From assembly GCA_040398845.1 (NCBI GenBank), contig JBBATH010000003.1:62001-126000 (forward strand): DNA of 64,000 bases, in the 5' to 3' direction. This DNA is from WLND01 sp040398845 (GTDB lineage: Bacteria; Actinomycetota; Actinomycetes; S36-B12). This document shows, piece by piece, positions 51,863-61,134 of the stretch. Within the stretch, counting starts at the first letter, position 1. Each line of letters opens with the position of its first letter. The notes under the pieces are model-generated. The model was not told the origin of the DNA, made no database searches, and was given only the letters and a program-made list of their open reading frames with translations. A program made the position numbers and the translations under genes.

Positions 51863-53176
51863 ATGTCACAAGACTGGTCATTTGAAACGCGTCAGATCCA
51901 TGCCGGCCAATCCCCAGACTCGGCAACAAACGCTCGGGCCCTGCCCATTTATCAGACAACCTCGTACACCTTCAATGACACGAACCATGCGGCGAATCTC
52001 TTCGCCTTGAAGGAACTTGGCAATATCTATACGCGGATCATGAATCCGACCCAAGCCGCGGTGGAGGACCGGGTGGCGTCCCTTGAGGGCGGCGTGGGCG
52101 CCCTCCTAGTCGCGAGTGGCCAGGCGGCCGAGACCTTGGCGATCCTCAACATCGCAGAGGCGGGGGATCATGTTGTCTCGAGCCCGTCGCTCTACGGAGG
52201 CACCTACAACCTCTTCCATTACACCCTGCCGAAGTTCGGAATCGAGGTCTCTTTCGTCGAAAATCCGGGTGATCCCGAGTCTTGGCGTGCCGCAGCACGA
52301 CCGAACACCAAAGCTTTCTACGGCGAGTCGATCTCCAATCCACAAAATGACGTCCTGGACATCGCGGCCGTTGCACAGGTGGCACACTCTCTCGGGGTTC
52401 CGCTCATCATCGACAATACGGTGGCGACGCCATTCCTCATTCGGCCCCTCGAGTGGGGTGCTGACATCGTCGTTCACTCGGCGACCAAGTACATGGGTGG
52501 CCACGGAACAGCCGTTGCTGGCGTCATCGTCGACGGTGGTTCGTTCGACTACGCCCAGTACCCGGAGCGGTTCCCGAACTACAACACCCCTGACCCGAGT
52601 TACCACGGCCTCGTCTACGCACGCGACCTCGGTGTGGGCGGAGCCTTCGGTGTGAACTTGGCCTTCATCCTGAAGGCCCGAGTTCAACTTCTCCGTGATC
52701 TCGGCTCGGCAGTGGCCCCATTCAATGCGTGGCTCATCGCGCAAGGACTCGAGACCCTGTCGCTCCGGATGGAGCGCCACGTCGATAACGCACTCGCGGT
52801 GGCGACGTGGCTCGAGGCTCGCCCCGAGGTTGTCTCGGTCAACTATGCGGGTCTCGCATCAAGCCCCTGGTATTCGCTTGGCAAGAAGTACGCGCCTCGT
52901 GGCACCGGCGGCGTGCTCGCCTTCGAGATTGTCGGAGGGCTTGAGGCTGGCAAGAAGTTCGTCGAAGGGCTTGTCCTTCACAGCCATGTCGCAAACATTG
53001 GTGACGTTCGAAGTCTTGTCATCCACCCAGCATCAACGACTCATTCACAGTTGACGCCTGAAGAGCAGGCTGCATCCGGCGTGACGCCGGGTCTCGTCCG
53101 CTTGGCGATAGGTCTTGAGGCACTGTCCGACATCCTTGCCGACCTCGAGACGGGTTTCGCGGCGACGAAGGCGTAG
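51863..53176 (+). CDS. metY: O-acetylhomoserine sulfhydrylase
   Basis: A 437-residue PLP enzyme of the Cys/Met metabolism family. It opens with FETRQIHAGQ; the PLP lysine is in VVHSATKYMGGHGTAVAGV and the C-terminus has HPASTTHSQLTPEEQ. It makes homocysteine from O-acetylhomoserine and sulfide. It lies 60 bases after the SAM-IV riboswitch and three bases before metX, so both are SAM-repressible. Confidence 0.95.
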   Translation: MSQDWSFETRQIHAGQSPDSATNARALPIYQTTSYTFNDTNHAANLFALKELGNIYTRIMNPTQAAVEDRVASLEGGVGALLVASGQAAETLAILNIAEAGDHVVSSPSLYGGTYNLFHYTLPKFGIEVSFVENPGDPESWRAAARPNTKAFYGESISNPQNDVLDIAAVAQVAHSLGVPLIIDNTVATPFLIRPLEWGADIVVHSATKYMGGHGTAVAGVIVDGGSFDYAQYPERFPNYNTPDPSYHGLVYARDLGVGGAFGVNLAFILKARVQLLRDLGSAVAPFNAWLIAQGLETLSLRMERHVDNALAVATWLEARPEVVSVNYAGLASSPWYSLGKKYAPRGTGGVLAFEIVGGLEAGKKFVEGLVLHSHVANIGDVRSLVIHPASTTHSQLTPEEQAASGVTPGLVRLAIGLEALSDILADLETGFAATKA

Positions 53177-53179
53177 TAC

Positions 53180-54367
53180 GTGCCTTCCTCGTATGGCGAA
53201 TTAACCTACGACGGTCTCCCTCCTGCCAGCGCAGCCTGGCAGGAGGGAGACCCGGTAGGCGGCCGGCGGTTCCTTGACCTCAGCGAATTCACCACCGATT
53301 CTGGCTTTACCTTTCCCAGTGTGCGCGTGGCCTACGAGACTTGGGGGAGCCTGAACCCTGAGCGTTCCAATGGTGTCTACGTGTGCCATGCGCTCACCGG
53401 TGATTCTCACGTCTCCGGTCCGGCCGGGGCGGGCCACAAGACGGGTGGCTGGTGGGACACCCTCGTTGGCCCCGGGCGTGCCATTGACACTGATCGCTGG
53501 TTCGTCGTGTGCGCGAACGTGCTCGGTGGCTGCCAAGGCACGACCGGAGCGTCGTCCCTTGATGGTGATGGCCGTTCATGGGGCAGCCGATTCCCAACGA
53601 TCACTGTTGGGGACATGGTGGCGATTGAGGTGCTCCTCGCCGATGAACTCGGTATCGACTCGTGGGCCCTCATGCTCGGTCCTTCGCTAGGTGGAATGCG
53701 AGTGCTTGAGTGGCTCGTGGCGCATCCCAGTCGCGTGAGAGCCGGGCTCGTCCTCGGTACGACCGCCGCCGTGGATGCCGATCAGATCGGAACCCACGAG
53801 ACTCAGTTGTCGGCGATCTACGCCGATCCGCGGTTCCGCGGCGGCGATTACTACGGCATGCCTGATGGGCAGGGCCCGCACGAAGGGATGGGTGTCGCCC
53901 GGCGCATCGCACACCTCACCTATCGCAGCGCTTCCGAGTTGAACGAGCGGTTCGCTCGGACTGCCCAGTCTGGTGAGGACCCTTTCGACTGGGTTCAAGG
54001 CAAGCGCTCCGGCCGCTTCGCCGTCGGCTCCTATCTCGACCACCACGCAGAGAAACTGGCCCGCCGATTCGACGCGAACACCTATATTGCTCTGACCGAT
54101 GCAATGAGCTTGTTTGACCTTGGCCGGTGTCGTGGTGGCCTCCAGCAGGCCCTCGGCTCCATCACCGTTCCGCTTACTGTTGTCGGAATCGACTCAGACC
54201 GGCTCTTCCCAGTCTCCCAGCAGCAGCAGATTGTCGACCTCGCGCCAGGTGCTGATGCCCTACACATTGTGCACAGTATGCATGGGCACGACGGGTTTCT
54301 CGTCGAGGATGATCAAGTGGCAAGCTTCGTCCACCTTGCGATTGACGGGATCCCCCGTACTTCCTGA
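53180..54367 (+). CDS. metX: Homoserine O-acetyltransferase
   Basis: A 395-residue alpha/beta-hydrolase-fold acyltransferase from GTG 53180, three bases after metY. It has ALTGDSHVSG early, the nucleophile elbow LGPSLGGMRVLEW, and the catalytic Asp/His in GIDSDRLFPV and GHDGFLVE. It acetylates homoserine, supplying the substrate of MetY. Confidence 0.95.
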   Translation: MPSSYGELTYDGLPPASAAWQEGDPVGGRRFLDLSEFTTDSGFTFPSVRVAYETWGSLNPERSNGVYVCHALTGDSHVSGPAGAGHKTGGWWDTLVGPGRAIDTDRWFVVCANVLGGCQGTTGASSLDGDGRSWGSRFPTITVGDMVAIEVLLADELGIDSWALMLGPSLGGMRVLEWLVAHPSRVRAGLVLGTTAAVDADQIGTHETQLSAIYADPRFRGGDYYGMPDGQGPHEGMGVARRIAHLTYRSASELNERFARTAQSGEDPFDWVQGKRSGRFAVGSYLDHHAEKLARRFDANTYIALTDAMSLFDLGRCRGGLQQALGSITVPLTVVGIDSDRLFPVSQQQQIVDLAPGADALHIVHSMHGHDGFLVEDDQVASFVHLAIDGIPRTS

Positions 54368-54400
54368 GCCTCGTCGTCTCTGATCGTGCAGTATCACTTC

Positions 54401-55174
54401 ATGGGATTCCTCGACAGCATCGACCTGACCAAGACGCTGAGCCGCGAAGAGGAGGCTCGCCGACTCAAGGCCGGTCAGGATCGTCTCTTGTACCTGCGGC
54501 TGCTCGCTGGCGGCATCTATGACGCTTCGGGAATCCTCGGACCGCCGTTCTGTCTGGTGTTTGAGGGATGGGACGCGTCAGGAAAAGGGGGCGCGATCAA
54601 GCGCGTCGTCGAACCACTGGATCCGCGCCATGTCCGCGTCGTGTCGATCGCGGCACCGAGCGTTGACGAGCAGCGCCATCATTTTCTCACGAGATTCTGG
54701 CCACAGTTGCCTGGTTGGGGTGGCATGGCGGTGCTTGATCGGAGTTGGTACGGACGCGTCCTTGTCGAGCGGGTGGAGGGCTTCGCGACCAACGAGCAGT
54801 GGCGACGTGCATATGAGGAAATCAAGTCCTTCGAACGAATGCTCACCGACGAGGGGATGGTTCTGATCAAGTTCTGGATGCACATCTCACATGACGAGCA
54901 ATTGCACAGGTTCTCGGCCCGGGAGGCTGAACCCGTAAAGCGCTGGAAGATCACCGATGAAGACTGGCGCAATCGCGAGAAGCGTCCGGAGTATGAATTG
55001 GCGGTGACAGAGATGCTCGAGCGAACGGACACGTCGTTCGCGCCGTGGATCGTGGTCGAAGCAAATGACAAGCGGTTTGCCCGAGTCAAGGTCGTCGAGC
55101 AGGTCGTGGAGTCCCTTGAGCGGGGCTTGAGGCGAGCCGGCATTGAAGTAGGGCAGACGCCTCGCACCCCATGA
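54401..55174 (+). CDS. Polyphosphate kinase 2 family protein
   Basis: About 257 residues from ATG 54401 (an ATG five codons upstream is also possible). Walker A GWDASGKGGAIKR and Walker B LDRSWYGRVLVERVEG with the lid RFSAREAEPVKRWKI define PPK2; RTDTSFAPWIVVEANDKRFAR near the end is usual in PPK2 enzymes. They use polyphosphate to phosphorylate nucleoside mono- or diphosphates. The motifs look closest to the polyphosphate:AMP phosphotransferase type, but substrate class cannot be fixed from sequence reading alone. Confidence 0.88.
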   Translation: MGFLDSIDLTKTLSREEEARRLKAGQDRLLYLRLLAGGIYDASGILGPPFCLVFEGWDASGKGGAIKRVVEPLDPRHVRVVSIAAPSVDEQRHHFLTRFWPQLPGWGGMAVLDRSWYGRVLVERVEGFATNEQWRRAYEEIKSFERMLTDEGMVLIKFWMHISHDEQLHRFSAREAEPVKRWKITDEDWRNREKRPEYELAVTEMLERTDTSFAPWIVVEANDKRFARVKVVEQVVESLERGLRRAGIEVGQTPRTP

Positions 55175-55243
55175 CCTTGTCGGTTATCCACAGCCGGGTC
55201 TTGAGGCTGGCCATGGATGAGTCGCAGCGCTTAGCGTGCCTGC

Positions 55244-56149
55244 ATGCGTCCTGTTGCTCCACCGTCCTCGACACGTGCACCCGTTTCCTCAGCTGGAGCC
55301 TTCACGGCCAAGGTGTTGGTCGGCGGCATATCGGCCCTCATCACGTTGATCATGTGCTTCGCCGTGCCGTCAACGGCATCACCGAAGGTTCAGTCGTGGC
55401 TGGTGAACCCGATGTCGGTCGATGTCGTCGGTGATGATGAGGGGGATCGATTCGTCGGCTCCGGTGGCCTAGTTCTCCCTGGGACGGTCGGTCATGAGAC
55501 GCGGCAACGGGTGGCGACCTGCATCGGCTGCCGCTGGCAACTTGCAGATCCCTGCGCCAGTTCGCCCGACGATGGTGCGCATGCCGCTTGCATGAGCGTG
55601 ACCCGAGGTTGCGCTCGCGGGGCGCAACTGCTTCGGGTGTGGGTGTCCGAGGATGGGGGTGCGACTTGGCGTGATCTTGGGCTTGTATGCATTCCACCGG
55701 GTGGCCCGGTGACCGTCGCGCAGGTCGCTGCGGTGGTCTCGGAAGAATTCGAGCGGTCGATCCCTGCAACAGGGCTCACGTTTCAACCTCGACGGGGCGT
55801 CCTGCCCTACCTGCCGGTCATCTTCCACTCCACCCAGCCGAGTGACCTACCGCCGAGTGAGCATGTCATCAACGGTGTTCGAGTGACCCTCTATCCGCGG
55901 CCAAGTTGGATCTGGGAATTCGGTGATGGCGCATCCCTTGTCACGACCACTCCCGGCAGTACTTACCCAGATCTCACGGTGTCGCACACGTACTCCCGGG
56001 GAGGACGAATGCAGGTTCGCGTCACCACATCGTGGAGTGCGACGTACATGATTGATGACCTCGGCCCATTCCAGGTCTCCCTCCCCGTGATGCAGGCTGC
56101 TACCGCCATGCTGCTGGTCGGACAGGCGCGGGCCGTGCTCGTCCCATGA
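55244..56149 (+). CDS. Exported or membrane-anchored PKD-like protein
   Basis: A 301-residue protein with one N-terminal hydrophobic helix (about 24-42, VGGISALITLIMCFAVPS) as a signal or anchor. The middle has several Cys residues (CIGCRW, CASS, ACMSVTRGC, VCIPPG) likely to form disulfides. Near residue 225 the PKD-like motif WEFGDG is followed by VSHTYSRGG. Actinobacterial proteins of this kind sit at the cell surface, some beside pilus genes; none lie here. Function unknown. Confidence 0.7.
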   Translation: MRPVAPPSSTRAPVSSAGAFTAKVLVGGISALITLIMCFAVPSTASPKVQSWLVNPMSVDVVGDDEGDRFVGSGGLVLPGTVGHETRQRVATCIGCRWQLADPCASSPDDGAHAACMSVTRGCARGAQLLRVWVSEDGGATWRDLGLVCIPPGGPVTVAQVAAVVSEEFERSIPATGLTFQPRRGVLPYLPVIFHSTQPSDLPPSEHVINGVRVTLYPRPSWIWEFGDGASLVTTTPGSTYPDLTVSHTYSRGGRMQVRVTTSWSATYMIDDLGPFQVSLPVMQAATAMLLVGQARAVLVP

Positions 56150-56178
56150 GATCAGGCAGACCCCGGCGCGACAGATGG

Positions 56179-56192
56179 GTCACTTGAGTGAC
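56179..56192. promoter_or_regulatory. Perfect palindrome upstream of sigA
   Basis: GTCACTTGAGTGAC is a perfect 14-base inverted repeat about 94 bases upstream of the sigA start, in the short space after the PKD-like gene. It could be an operator for the primary sigma factor gene. No matching regulator was identified. Confidence 0.35.
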
Positions 56193-56285
56193 ACAATAAA
56201 AGCTCTCCTCACGGCCCGTACAAGCCCACCGGCTTGACACGGGCTCTTGTCGTGGGGAAACCGTGAGAAGGGCATCGACGCGTCA

Positions 56286-57711
56286 ATGGCATCAGCGAAG
56301 AACTCAGTCAGCGCACCAACCGCGAAGAAGGCGGCCCCCGCGAAGAAGGCGGCTCCCGCGAAGAAGGCGGCTCCCGCGAAGAAGGCGGCTCCCGCGAAGA
56401 AGGCGGCTCNNNNNNNNNNNNNNNNNNNNNNNNNNNNNNNNNNNNNNNNNNNNNNNNNNNNNNNNNNNNNNNNNNNNNNNNNNNNNNNNNNNNNNNNNNN
56501 NNNNNNNNNCCGCGCCGGTTCTGTCCGAAGTCTTGGCGGAGGAGGTCCTCATTGAGGTTCTCGAAACCGAGGATGGCCTTGTCGTGCTCGACGCAGACGA
56601 TGTGCCGGAGGCAGATCTCGAGGCCGTGGCGGTCCTCGAGAAGGATCTTGAGGCTGATATTGCCGTCGACATCGCGGAGGTAGAGGCGGAGTCTGACGTC
56701 GAGGAGGAGAAGCCTGCAGCTGAAGGCGAGGAGCAGGGCTTCACGATTTCGGATGTCGACGACACCGACGAGCCGGTTCAGACGGTCACCGTGGCCGGTG
56801 CCACCGCTGATCCTGTCAAGGACTATCTCAAGCAAATCGGCAAGGTCCCCCTCCTTAATGCAGAGCAGGAGGTCGAACTTGCCAAGCGAATTGAAGCAGG
56901 GTTGTTTGCCGAGGAGAAGCTGAACGAGCCGAAGAAGAAACCAGAAAAGAAGATGCAGCGCGATCTTGAATGGATCGCCGAAGACGGCCGCCGTGCCAAG
57001 AACCACCTGCTTGAGGCGAACCTGCGCCTCGTGGTCTCGTTGGCGAAGCGGTATACCGGCCGCGGAATGCTCTTCCTCGACCTCATCCAGGAGGGGAACC
57101 TCGGACTTATCCGGGCGGTTGAGAAGTTCGACTACACCAAGGGATACAAATTCTCGACGTACGCGACCTGGTGGATTCGACAGGCGATCACGCGAGCCAT
57201 GGCCGACCAGGCACGAACGATTCGCATCCCCGTGCACATGGTCGAGGTCATCAACAAACTCGCTCGCGTTCAGCGCCAGATGCTTCAGGATCTTGGTCGC
57301 GAGCCGACGCCGGAAGAGCTCGCAAAGGAACTTGACATGACTCCGGAGAAGGTGGTCGAGGTCCAGAAGTATGGCCGCGAGCCCATTTCTCTCCACACAC
57401 CTCTGGGCGAGGAAGGCGATAGTGAGTTCGGCGACCTGATCGAGGACTCTGAGGCGATCGTCCCCTCGGATGCCGTGTCGTTCACCCTGCTGCAGGAGCA
57501 ACTGGAGTCGGTGCTCGACACCCTTTCTGACCGCGAGGCAGGGGTTGTTCGGATGCGATTCGGACTCACCGACGGCCAACCGAAGACCCTTGACGAGATC
57601 GGAAAGGTCTACGGGGTCACGCGTGAGCGGATCAGGCAGATTGAGAGTAAGACGATGTCGAAGCTTCGACACCCGTCACGGTCACAGGTCCTCCGCGACT
57701 ACCTCGATTAA
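56286..57711 (+). CDS. sigA: Primary sigma factor (RpoD/HrdB/SigA)
   Basis: The start is ATG 56286 (MASAKNSVSAPT). An N-terminal tail of AAPAKK repeats runs into a 100-N gap; the frames on the two sides of the gap differ, so its real length is not 100. After the gap come an acidic region (about 56510-56800), region 1.2 (DPVKDYLKQIGKVPLL), region 2 (RYTGRGMLFLDLIQEGN and FSTYATWWIRQAITRA), region 3 and region 4.2 (GVTRERIRQIESKTMSKLRH). This is the essential housekeeping sigma factor. The basic tail resembles histone-like Lys/Ala/Pro tails. Confidence 0.95.
56322..56409. repeat. 18-bp tandem repeat encoding AAPAKK in sigA
   Basis: Nearly five copies of an 18-base unit, GCGAAGAAGGCGGCTCCC, precede the gap. 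The first copy differs at one base (GCCCCC for GCTCCC); the others are identical, which points to recent slippage or gene conversion. Copy number may vary between strains. Confidence 0.93.
56410..56509. other. Assembly gap (100 N) within sigA
   Basis: Exactly 100 undetermined bases, a placeholder where the AAPAKK repeat could not be assembled. Confidence 0.98.
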
Positions 57712-57732
57712 CCGACTCGGGGCCAAAGACTC

Positions 57733-58506
57733 CTATGTGCCGGTGAAGGTAGGGGTCCGGCGCTCATTGAAAGCCGCGATTCCCTCGCGATAGTCATCGC
57801 TGCGCCAGGCGGCGTTGCGGCGGCTGGTGAGGTGCTCAAACGTGCTGCTCGTGAGCGGCGATGCATCGGTGAGAGCGGTCATCTCCGCTTTAATCGCGCC
57901 GATCGCGAGGGGTGCGATGCGATTGGCCAGGACGTTGGCCTCGCTCGTGAGCTCAGGCTCACTTGATACGAGCCTGTTGACGACACCAAAGGCCGCCATC
58001 TGCTCGGCGGTGAGTGGATTCGCGGTGAAGAACATTTCCTTCGCCACATTCAACGGCAGCCCGCTCACGAAATGGGCGACACCTGCGGTGTTGTAGGGCA
58101 CTCCGAGCTTCACTGGAGTGATCGCGAAGCTCGCGGTGCGCATCGCAACGACGAGGTCGCAGGTGAGGACGAGGTCGCAGGCCCCGCCCCACACCCCGCC
58201 CTCAACCGCGGCAATGACAGGAAAGGGCATCCGCCTGATAATCCGAAAGAGCTCCTCAAGTGGATTGGACCACGTGAGCGGATCAGTTCCGTCTGAGGGA
58301 AGTTCATTGATGTCGTGCCCAGCAGACCAGGTGGTCACACCCGCCTCGGCGCGAATGATGAGTGCTCGCACCGCCCTCGCCTCGGCGGACGTGAAGCCCT
58401 CGATGAGTTCGTGCAGCAGCGCGCTCGACAGCGCATTGCGCTGATGCTCGTTCGAGATGACGAGGGTGGTGACGTGCTCTGATGCCTCAATGCGCAAGAG
58501 CGACAT
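57733..58506 (-). CDS. Enoyl-CoA hydratase family, methylmalonyl-CoA decarboxylase-like (ScpB)
   Basis: A 257-residue crotonase-fold protein. The segment SAGHDINELPSDGTDPLTW and the following VEGGVWGGACDLVL, ITPVKLGVPYN and KEMFFTANPLTAEQ agree closely with what I recall of E. coli YgfG/ScpB, which decarboxylates methylmalonyl-CoA to propionyl-CoA, rather than with ordinary enoyl-CoA hydratases. The end lies 21 bases from the convergent sigA stop. No methylmalonyl-CoA mutase gene is nearby. Confidence 0.75.
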   Translation of the reverse strand: MSLLRIEASEHVTTLVISNEHQRNALSSALLHELIEGFTSAEARAVRALIIRAEAGVTTWSAGHDINELPSDGTDPLTWSNPLEELFRIIRRMPFPVIAAVEGGVWGGACDLVLTCDLVVAMRTASFAITPVKLGVPYNTAGVAHFVSGLPLNVAKEMFFTANPLTAEQMAAFGVVNRLVSSEPELTSEANVLANRIAPLAIGAIKAEMTALTDASPLTSSTFEHLTSRRNAAWRSDDYREGIAAFNERRTPTFTGT

Positions 58507-58521
58507 GTGGGCGTCTGGCCT

Positions 58522-58740
58522 TCAGCGGTTGTCGGACGCGGGTACCGCGGCGAGCCGATGCGTCTCGTCCACCACCTCGACTGCCTGGGCGCGAAGGACC
58601 GGCTCATGGCGAGTCCAGTGATGGCCACAGAAGAGCAGATCAACTCCGCCGGGGAGCACGACGCGAACATACGCTTGAGCGGCGCACCGGTCGCATCGGT
58701 CTGTCGTACTGAGTGCCGGCGCAGTCATCGTTGTTGTCAT
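58522..58740 (-). CDS. DUF7455 small zinc-ribbon-like protein
   Basis: About 72 residues with CDRC and, 20 residues later, FCGHHWTRH, a Cys/His set that could bind zinc. I start at ATG 58740 with GGAGG 11 bases upstream; a GTG at 58752 abuts that site. The family is common in actinobacteria beside sigma factor and topoisomerase genes, as here. Function unknown. It lies 15 bases upstream of the crotonase gene on the same strand. Confidence 0.8.
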   Translation of the reverse strand: MTTTMTAPALSTTDRCDRCAAQAYVRVVLPGGVDLLFCGHHWTRHEPVLRAQAVEVVDETHRLAAVPASDNR

Positions 58741-58870
58741 GGACGTGAGCACCTCCGCTGTCGATCGAGATCTTCCTGTTGGAGATCCTCGTTCTGGTAA
58801 TTAGTCTCCCACCTCCAGCCCTTCCCCGCGTCGGCGCACTGGAAAGGTTCACCTAAAGCGAACGCATTGA

Positions 58871-58886
58871 TGTGAGGGGACTCACA
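58871..58886. promoter_or_regulatory. CRP/GlxR-type operator candidate
   Basis: TGTGA-GGGGAC-TCACA (58871-58886) matches the TGTGA-N6-TCACA consensus exactly, within a longer perfect inverted repeat GATGTGAG/CTCACATC (58869-58888). It lies in the divergent space between DUF7455 and parE, 61 bases from the parE start. cAMP-CRP/GlxR proteins of actinobacteria use this motif. Confidence 0.6.
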
Positions 58887-58934
58887 TCGCCTCGACACGG
58901 ATGCAAGGGGCGGGTCAGTGTCAGGGCCGGTCGA

Positions 58935-58940
58935 TAGGTT
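58935..58940 (+). promoter_or_regulatory. Candidate -10 element for a leaderless parE transcript
   Basis: TAGGTT ends six bases before the parE ATG at 58947, so transcription would start at or next to the start codon. No ribosome-binding site is present in front of the ATG, which fits leaderless translation. The -35 region is weak. Confidence 0.45.
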
Positions 58941-58946
58941 GACCAC

Positions 58947-61067
58947 ATGTCGACAACTCCTGCTCGATCCCCCCGCGTAGCCCCGTCCGCGAGCGTGAAG
59001 AAGGGTGCGGTCGACGGATACTCGGCAAAGAATCTTGCCGTTCTGGAAGGCCTCGAGGCGGTTCGCAAGCGCCCCGGAATGTACATCGGCTCCAATGATG
59101 GCCGGGGTCTCATGCACTGCCTGTGGGAGATCGTCGACAACTCAGTCGACGAGGCACTAGGAGGTCACTGCTCAAGCATTATCATCACGCTGCACCCCGA
59201 CGGATCAGCGGAGGTGGCCGATAACGGACGAGGCATACCCGTTGACATCGAAAAGAAGACGAAACTCACCGGTGTTGAGGTGGTGCTCACCAAGCTCCAC
59301 GCAGGCGGAAAGTTCGGCGGGGGTTCCTACAACGCCTCCGGAGGTCTGCATGGCGTGGGAGCCTCCGTGGTGAACGCGCTGTCTAGTCGACTTGATGTCG
59401 AGGTTGACCGTGGCGGAAAGATCCACGCAATGTCCTTTCGTCGTGGGGTCCCCGGCGTGTTCGATGGGATCGATGAACATGCCGACTTCACGAAGAAGGG
59501 AGGCCTGACTGTCGCCGGCACCTGTCCGCGCGCACGAACCGGCACGAGAGTTCGCTGGTGGGCCGACAAGCAGGTCTTCACCAAGGATGCCGCCTACGAT
59601 CTCGAGGCGCTGCGCGAGCGTGCCGTCCAGAGCACCTTCCTCGTCCCGGGGCTCGCCATCTCGATTCGTGACAATCGCGATCCGGTCGACATCGTCGAGG
59701 AGACCTTCCAGCACAAGGGCGGCATCGGGGAATATGTCGACACGATTTCGAGCGGGGAGGCCGTGTCCCCGGTCATCCGGCTTCAGGGCAGTGGTCACTT
59801 TCACGAGACAGTGCCGGTGCTCGATGACAAGGGGCACATGAGCCCCGAGGAGGTCGATCGTGAGCTTGCTGTCGATATCGCCCTGCGCTGGGACACCGGC
59901 TACGAGAGCAATGTCCGTTCCTTTGTCAACGTAATCGCCACCCCAAAAGGTGGAACCCATGTCGCAGGGTTTGAGCGATCCCTTGTCAAGGTGATGAACG
60001 ATCAACTCCGTGCGGCGAAGGTGCTTCGGGCGAGCGAGGACAACGTCGCGAAGGACGACTGCCTTGAAGGGATGACCGCAGTCGTGACGATCAGGTTGGC
60101 TGAGCCGCAGTTCGAAGGGCAGACCAAGGAGGTGCTCGGTACACCTGCGGCATCGCGCATCGTCGGCAACGTGGTCGCCAAGGAGCTTGCCTCATGGTTC
60201 ACGACCCCACCGCGTGGCGACAAGGCTGCTACCAAGGCGGTTCTCGACAAGATCGCGAACGGGATGCGCGCTAGGGTGTCGGCACGGGCTCACCGCGATA
60301 CACAGCGGCGCAAGACGGCGCTGGAGTCTTCGGCGCTGCCCGCGAAGCTCGTCGACTGTCGAAGTGACGAGGTCGATCGAAGCGAGTTGTTTATCGTCGA
60401 GGGCGATAGCGCCCTCGGCACAGCCAAGACAGCGCGGAGTTCGGATTACCAGGCCCTGCTGCCGATTCGCGGCAAGATCCTTAATGTCCAGAAGTCTTCC
60501 CTCTCAGACATGCTGAAGAACACTGAGTGCGCCTCGATCATTCAGGTGATCGGAGCGGGTTCTGGCCGATCCTTCGATATCAATCAAGCGCGGTACGGCA
60601 AGGTGATATTGATGTCGGACGCTGACGTCGACGGGGCGCACATTCGGTGCCTCCTCCTCACTCTCATCCACGCTTACCTGCGTCCGATGCTCGACGCGGG
60701 TCGGGTTTTTGCCGCAGTGCCACCGCTCCACCGCGTCGAGATCGTCAACGCGGGGAGCAAGGCAAATGAAGTGACATACACCTACTCCGACGCCGAGATG
60801 AAGGCCGTTCTCGCCGACGCACACAAGACCGGTCGCAAGGTAAAGGATCCAGTGCAGCGCTACAAGGGCTTGGGCGAAATGGACGCATCGCAGTTGCGCG
60901 AGACAACGATGGACCCCGCACATCGGACCCTACGGCGGATGACCATGACAGATGCCGAAGCTGCCCGCGACGTGTTCGACTTGCTCATGGGTAACGAAGT
61001 AGCTCCGCGAAAGGAGTTCATCGTCGAGGGGGCGTCGGGCCTCGACCGTGATCGCATCGATGCCTGA
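58947..61067 (+). CDS. parE: Type II topoisomerase subunit B (ParE/GyrB-like)
   Basis: A 706-residue protein. The GHKL ATPase domain has LEAVRKRPGMYIGS and NSVDEALGGH, with the ATP lid GGGSYNASGGLHGVGASVVN. The TOPRIM domain shows FIVEGDSALGTAK and VILMSDADVDGAHIRCLLL. The EGDSALGTAK variant and the position near sigA fit the second subunit-B paralogue (ParE, topoisomerase IV) of actinobacteria rather than GyrB, which normally reads EGDSAGGSAK. ParC is not in the window. Confidence 0.93.
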   Translation: MSTTPARSPRVAPSASVKKGAVDGYSAKNLAVLEGLEAVRKRPGMYIGSNDGRGLMHCLWEIVDNSVDEALGGHCSSIIITLHPDGSAEVADNGRGIPVDIEKKTKLTGVEVVLTKLHAGGKFGGGSYNASGGLHGVGASVVNALSSRLDVEVDRGGKIHAMSFRRGVPGVFDGIDEHADFTKKGGLTVAGTCPRARTGTRVRWWADKQVFTKDAAYDLEALRERAVQSTFLVPGLAISIRDNRDPVDIVEETFQHKGGIGEYVDTISSGEAVSPVIRLQGSGHFHETVPVLDDKGHMSPEEVDRELAVDIALRWDTGYESNVRSFVNVIATPKGGTHVAGFERSLVKVMNDQLRAAKVLRASEDNVAKDDCLEGMTAVVTIRLAEPQFEGQTKEVLGTPAASRIVGNVVAKELASWFTTPPRGDKAATKAVLDKIANGMRARVSARAHRDTQRRKTALESSALPAKLVDCRSDEVDRSELFIVEGDSALGTAKTARSSDYQALLPIRGKILNVQKSSLSDMLKNTECASIIQVIGAGSGRSFDINQARYGKVILMSDADVDGAHIRCLLLTLIHAYLRPMLDAGRVFAAVPPLHRVEIVNAGSKANEVTYTYSDAEMKAVLADAHKTGRKVKDPVQRYKGLGEMDASQLRETTMDPAHRTLRRMTMTDAEAARDVFDLLMGNEVAPRKEFIVEGASGLDRDRIDA

Positions 61068-61134
61068 GGAGTTCGTGCCGTTGCCGCGAAGGTGCCTCAT
61101 TACGAAATCGATGGCGTCCCACTAGCCTTCACTA

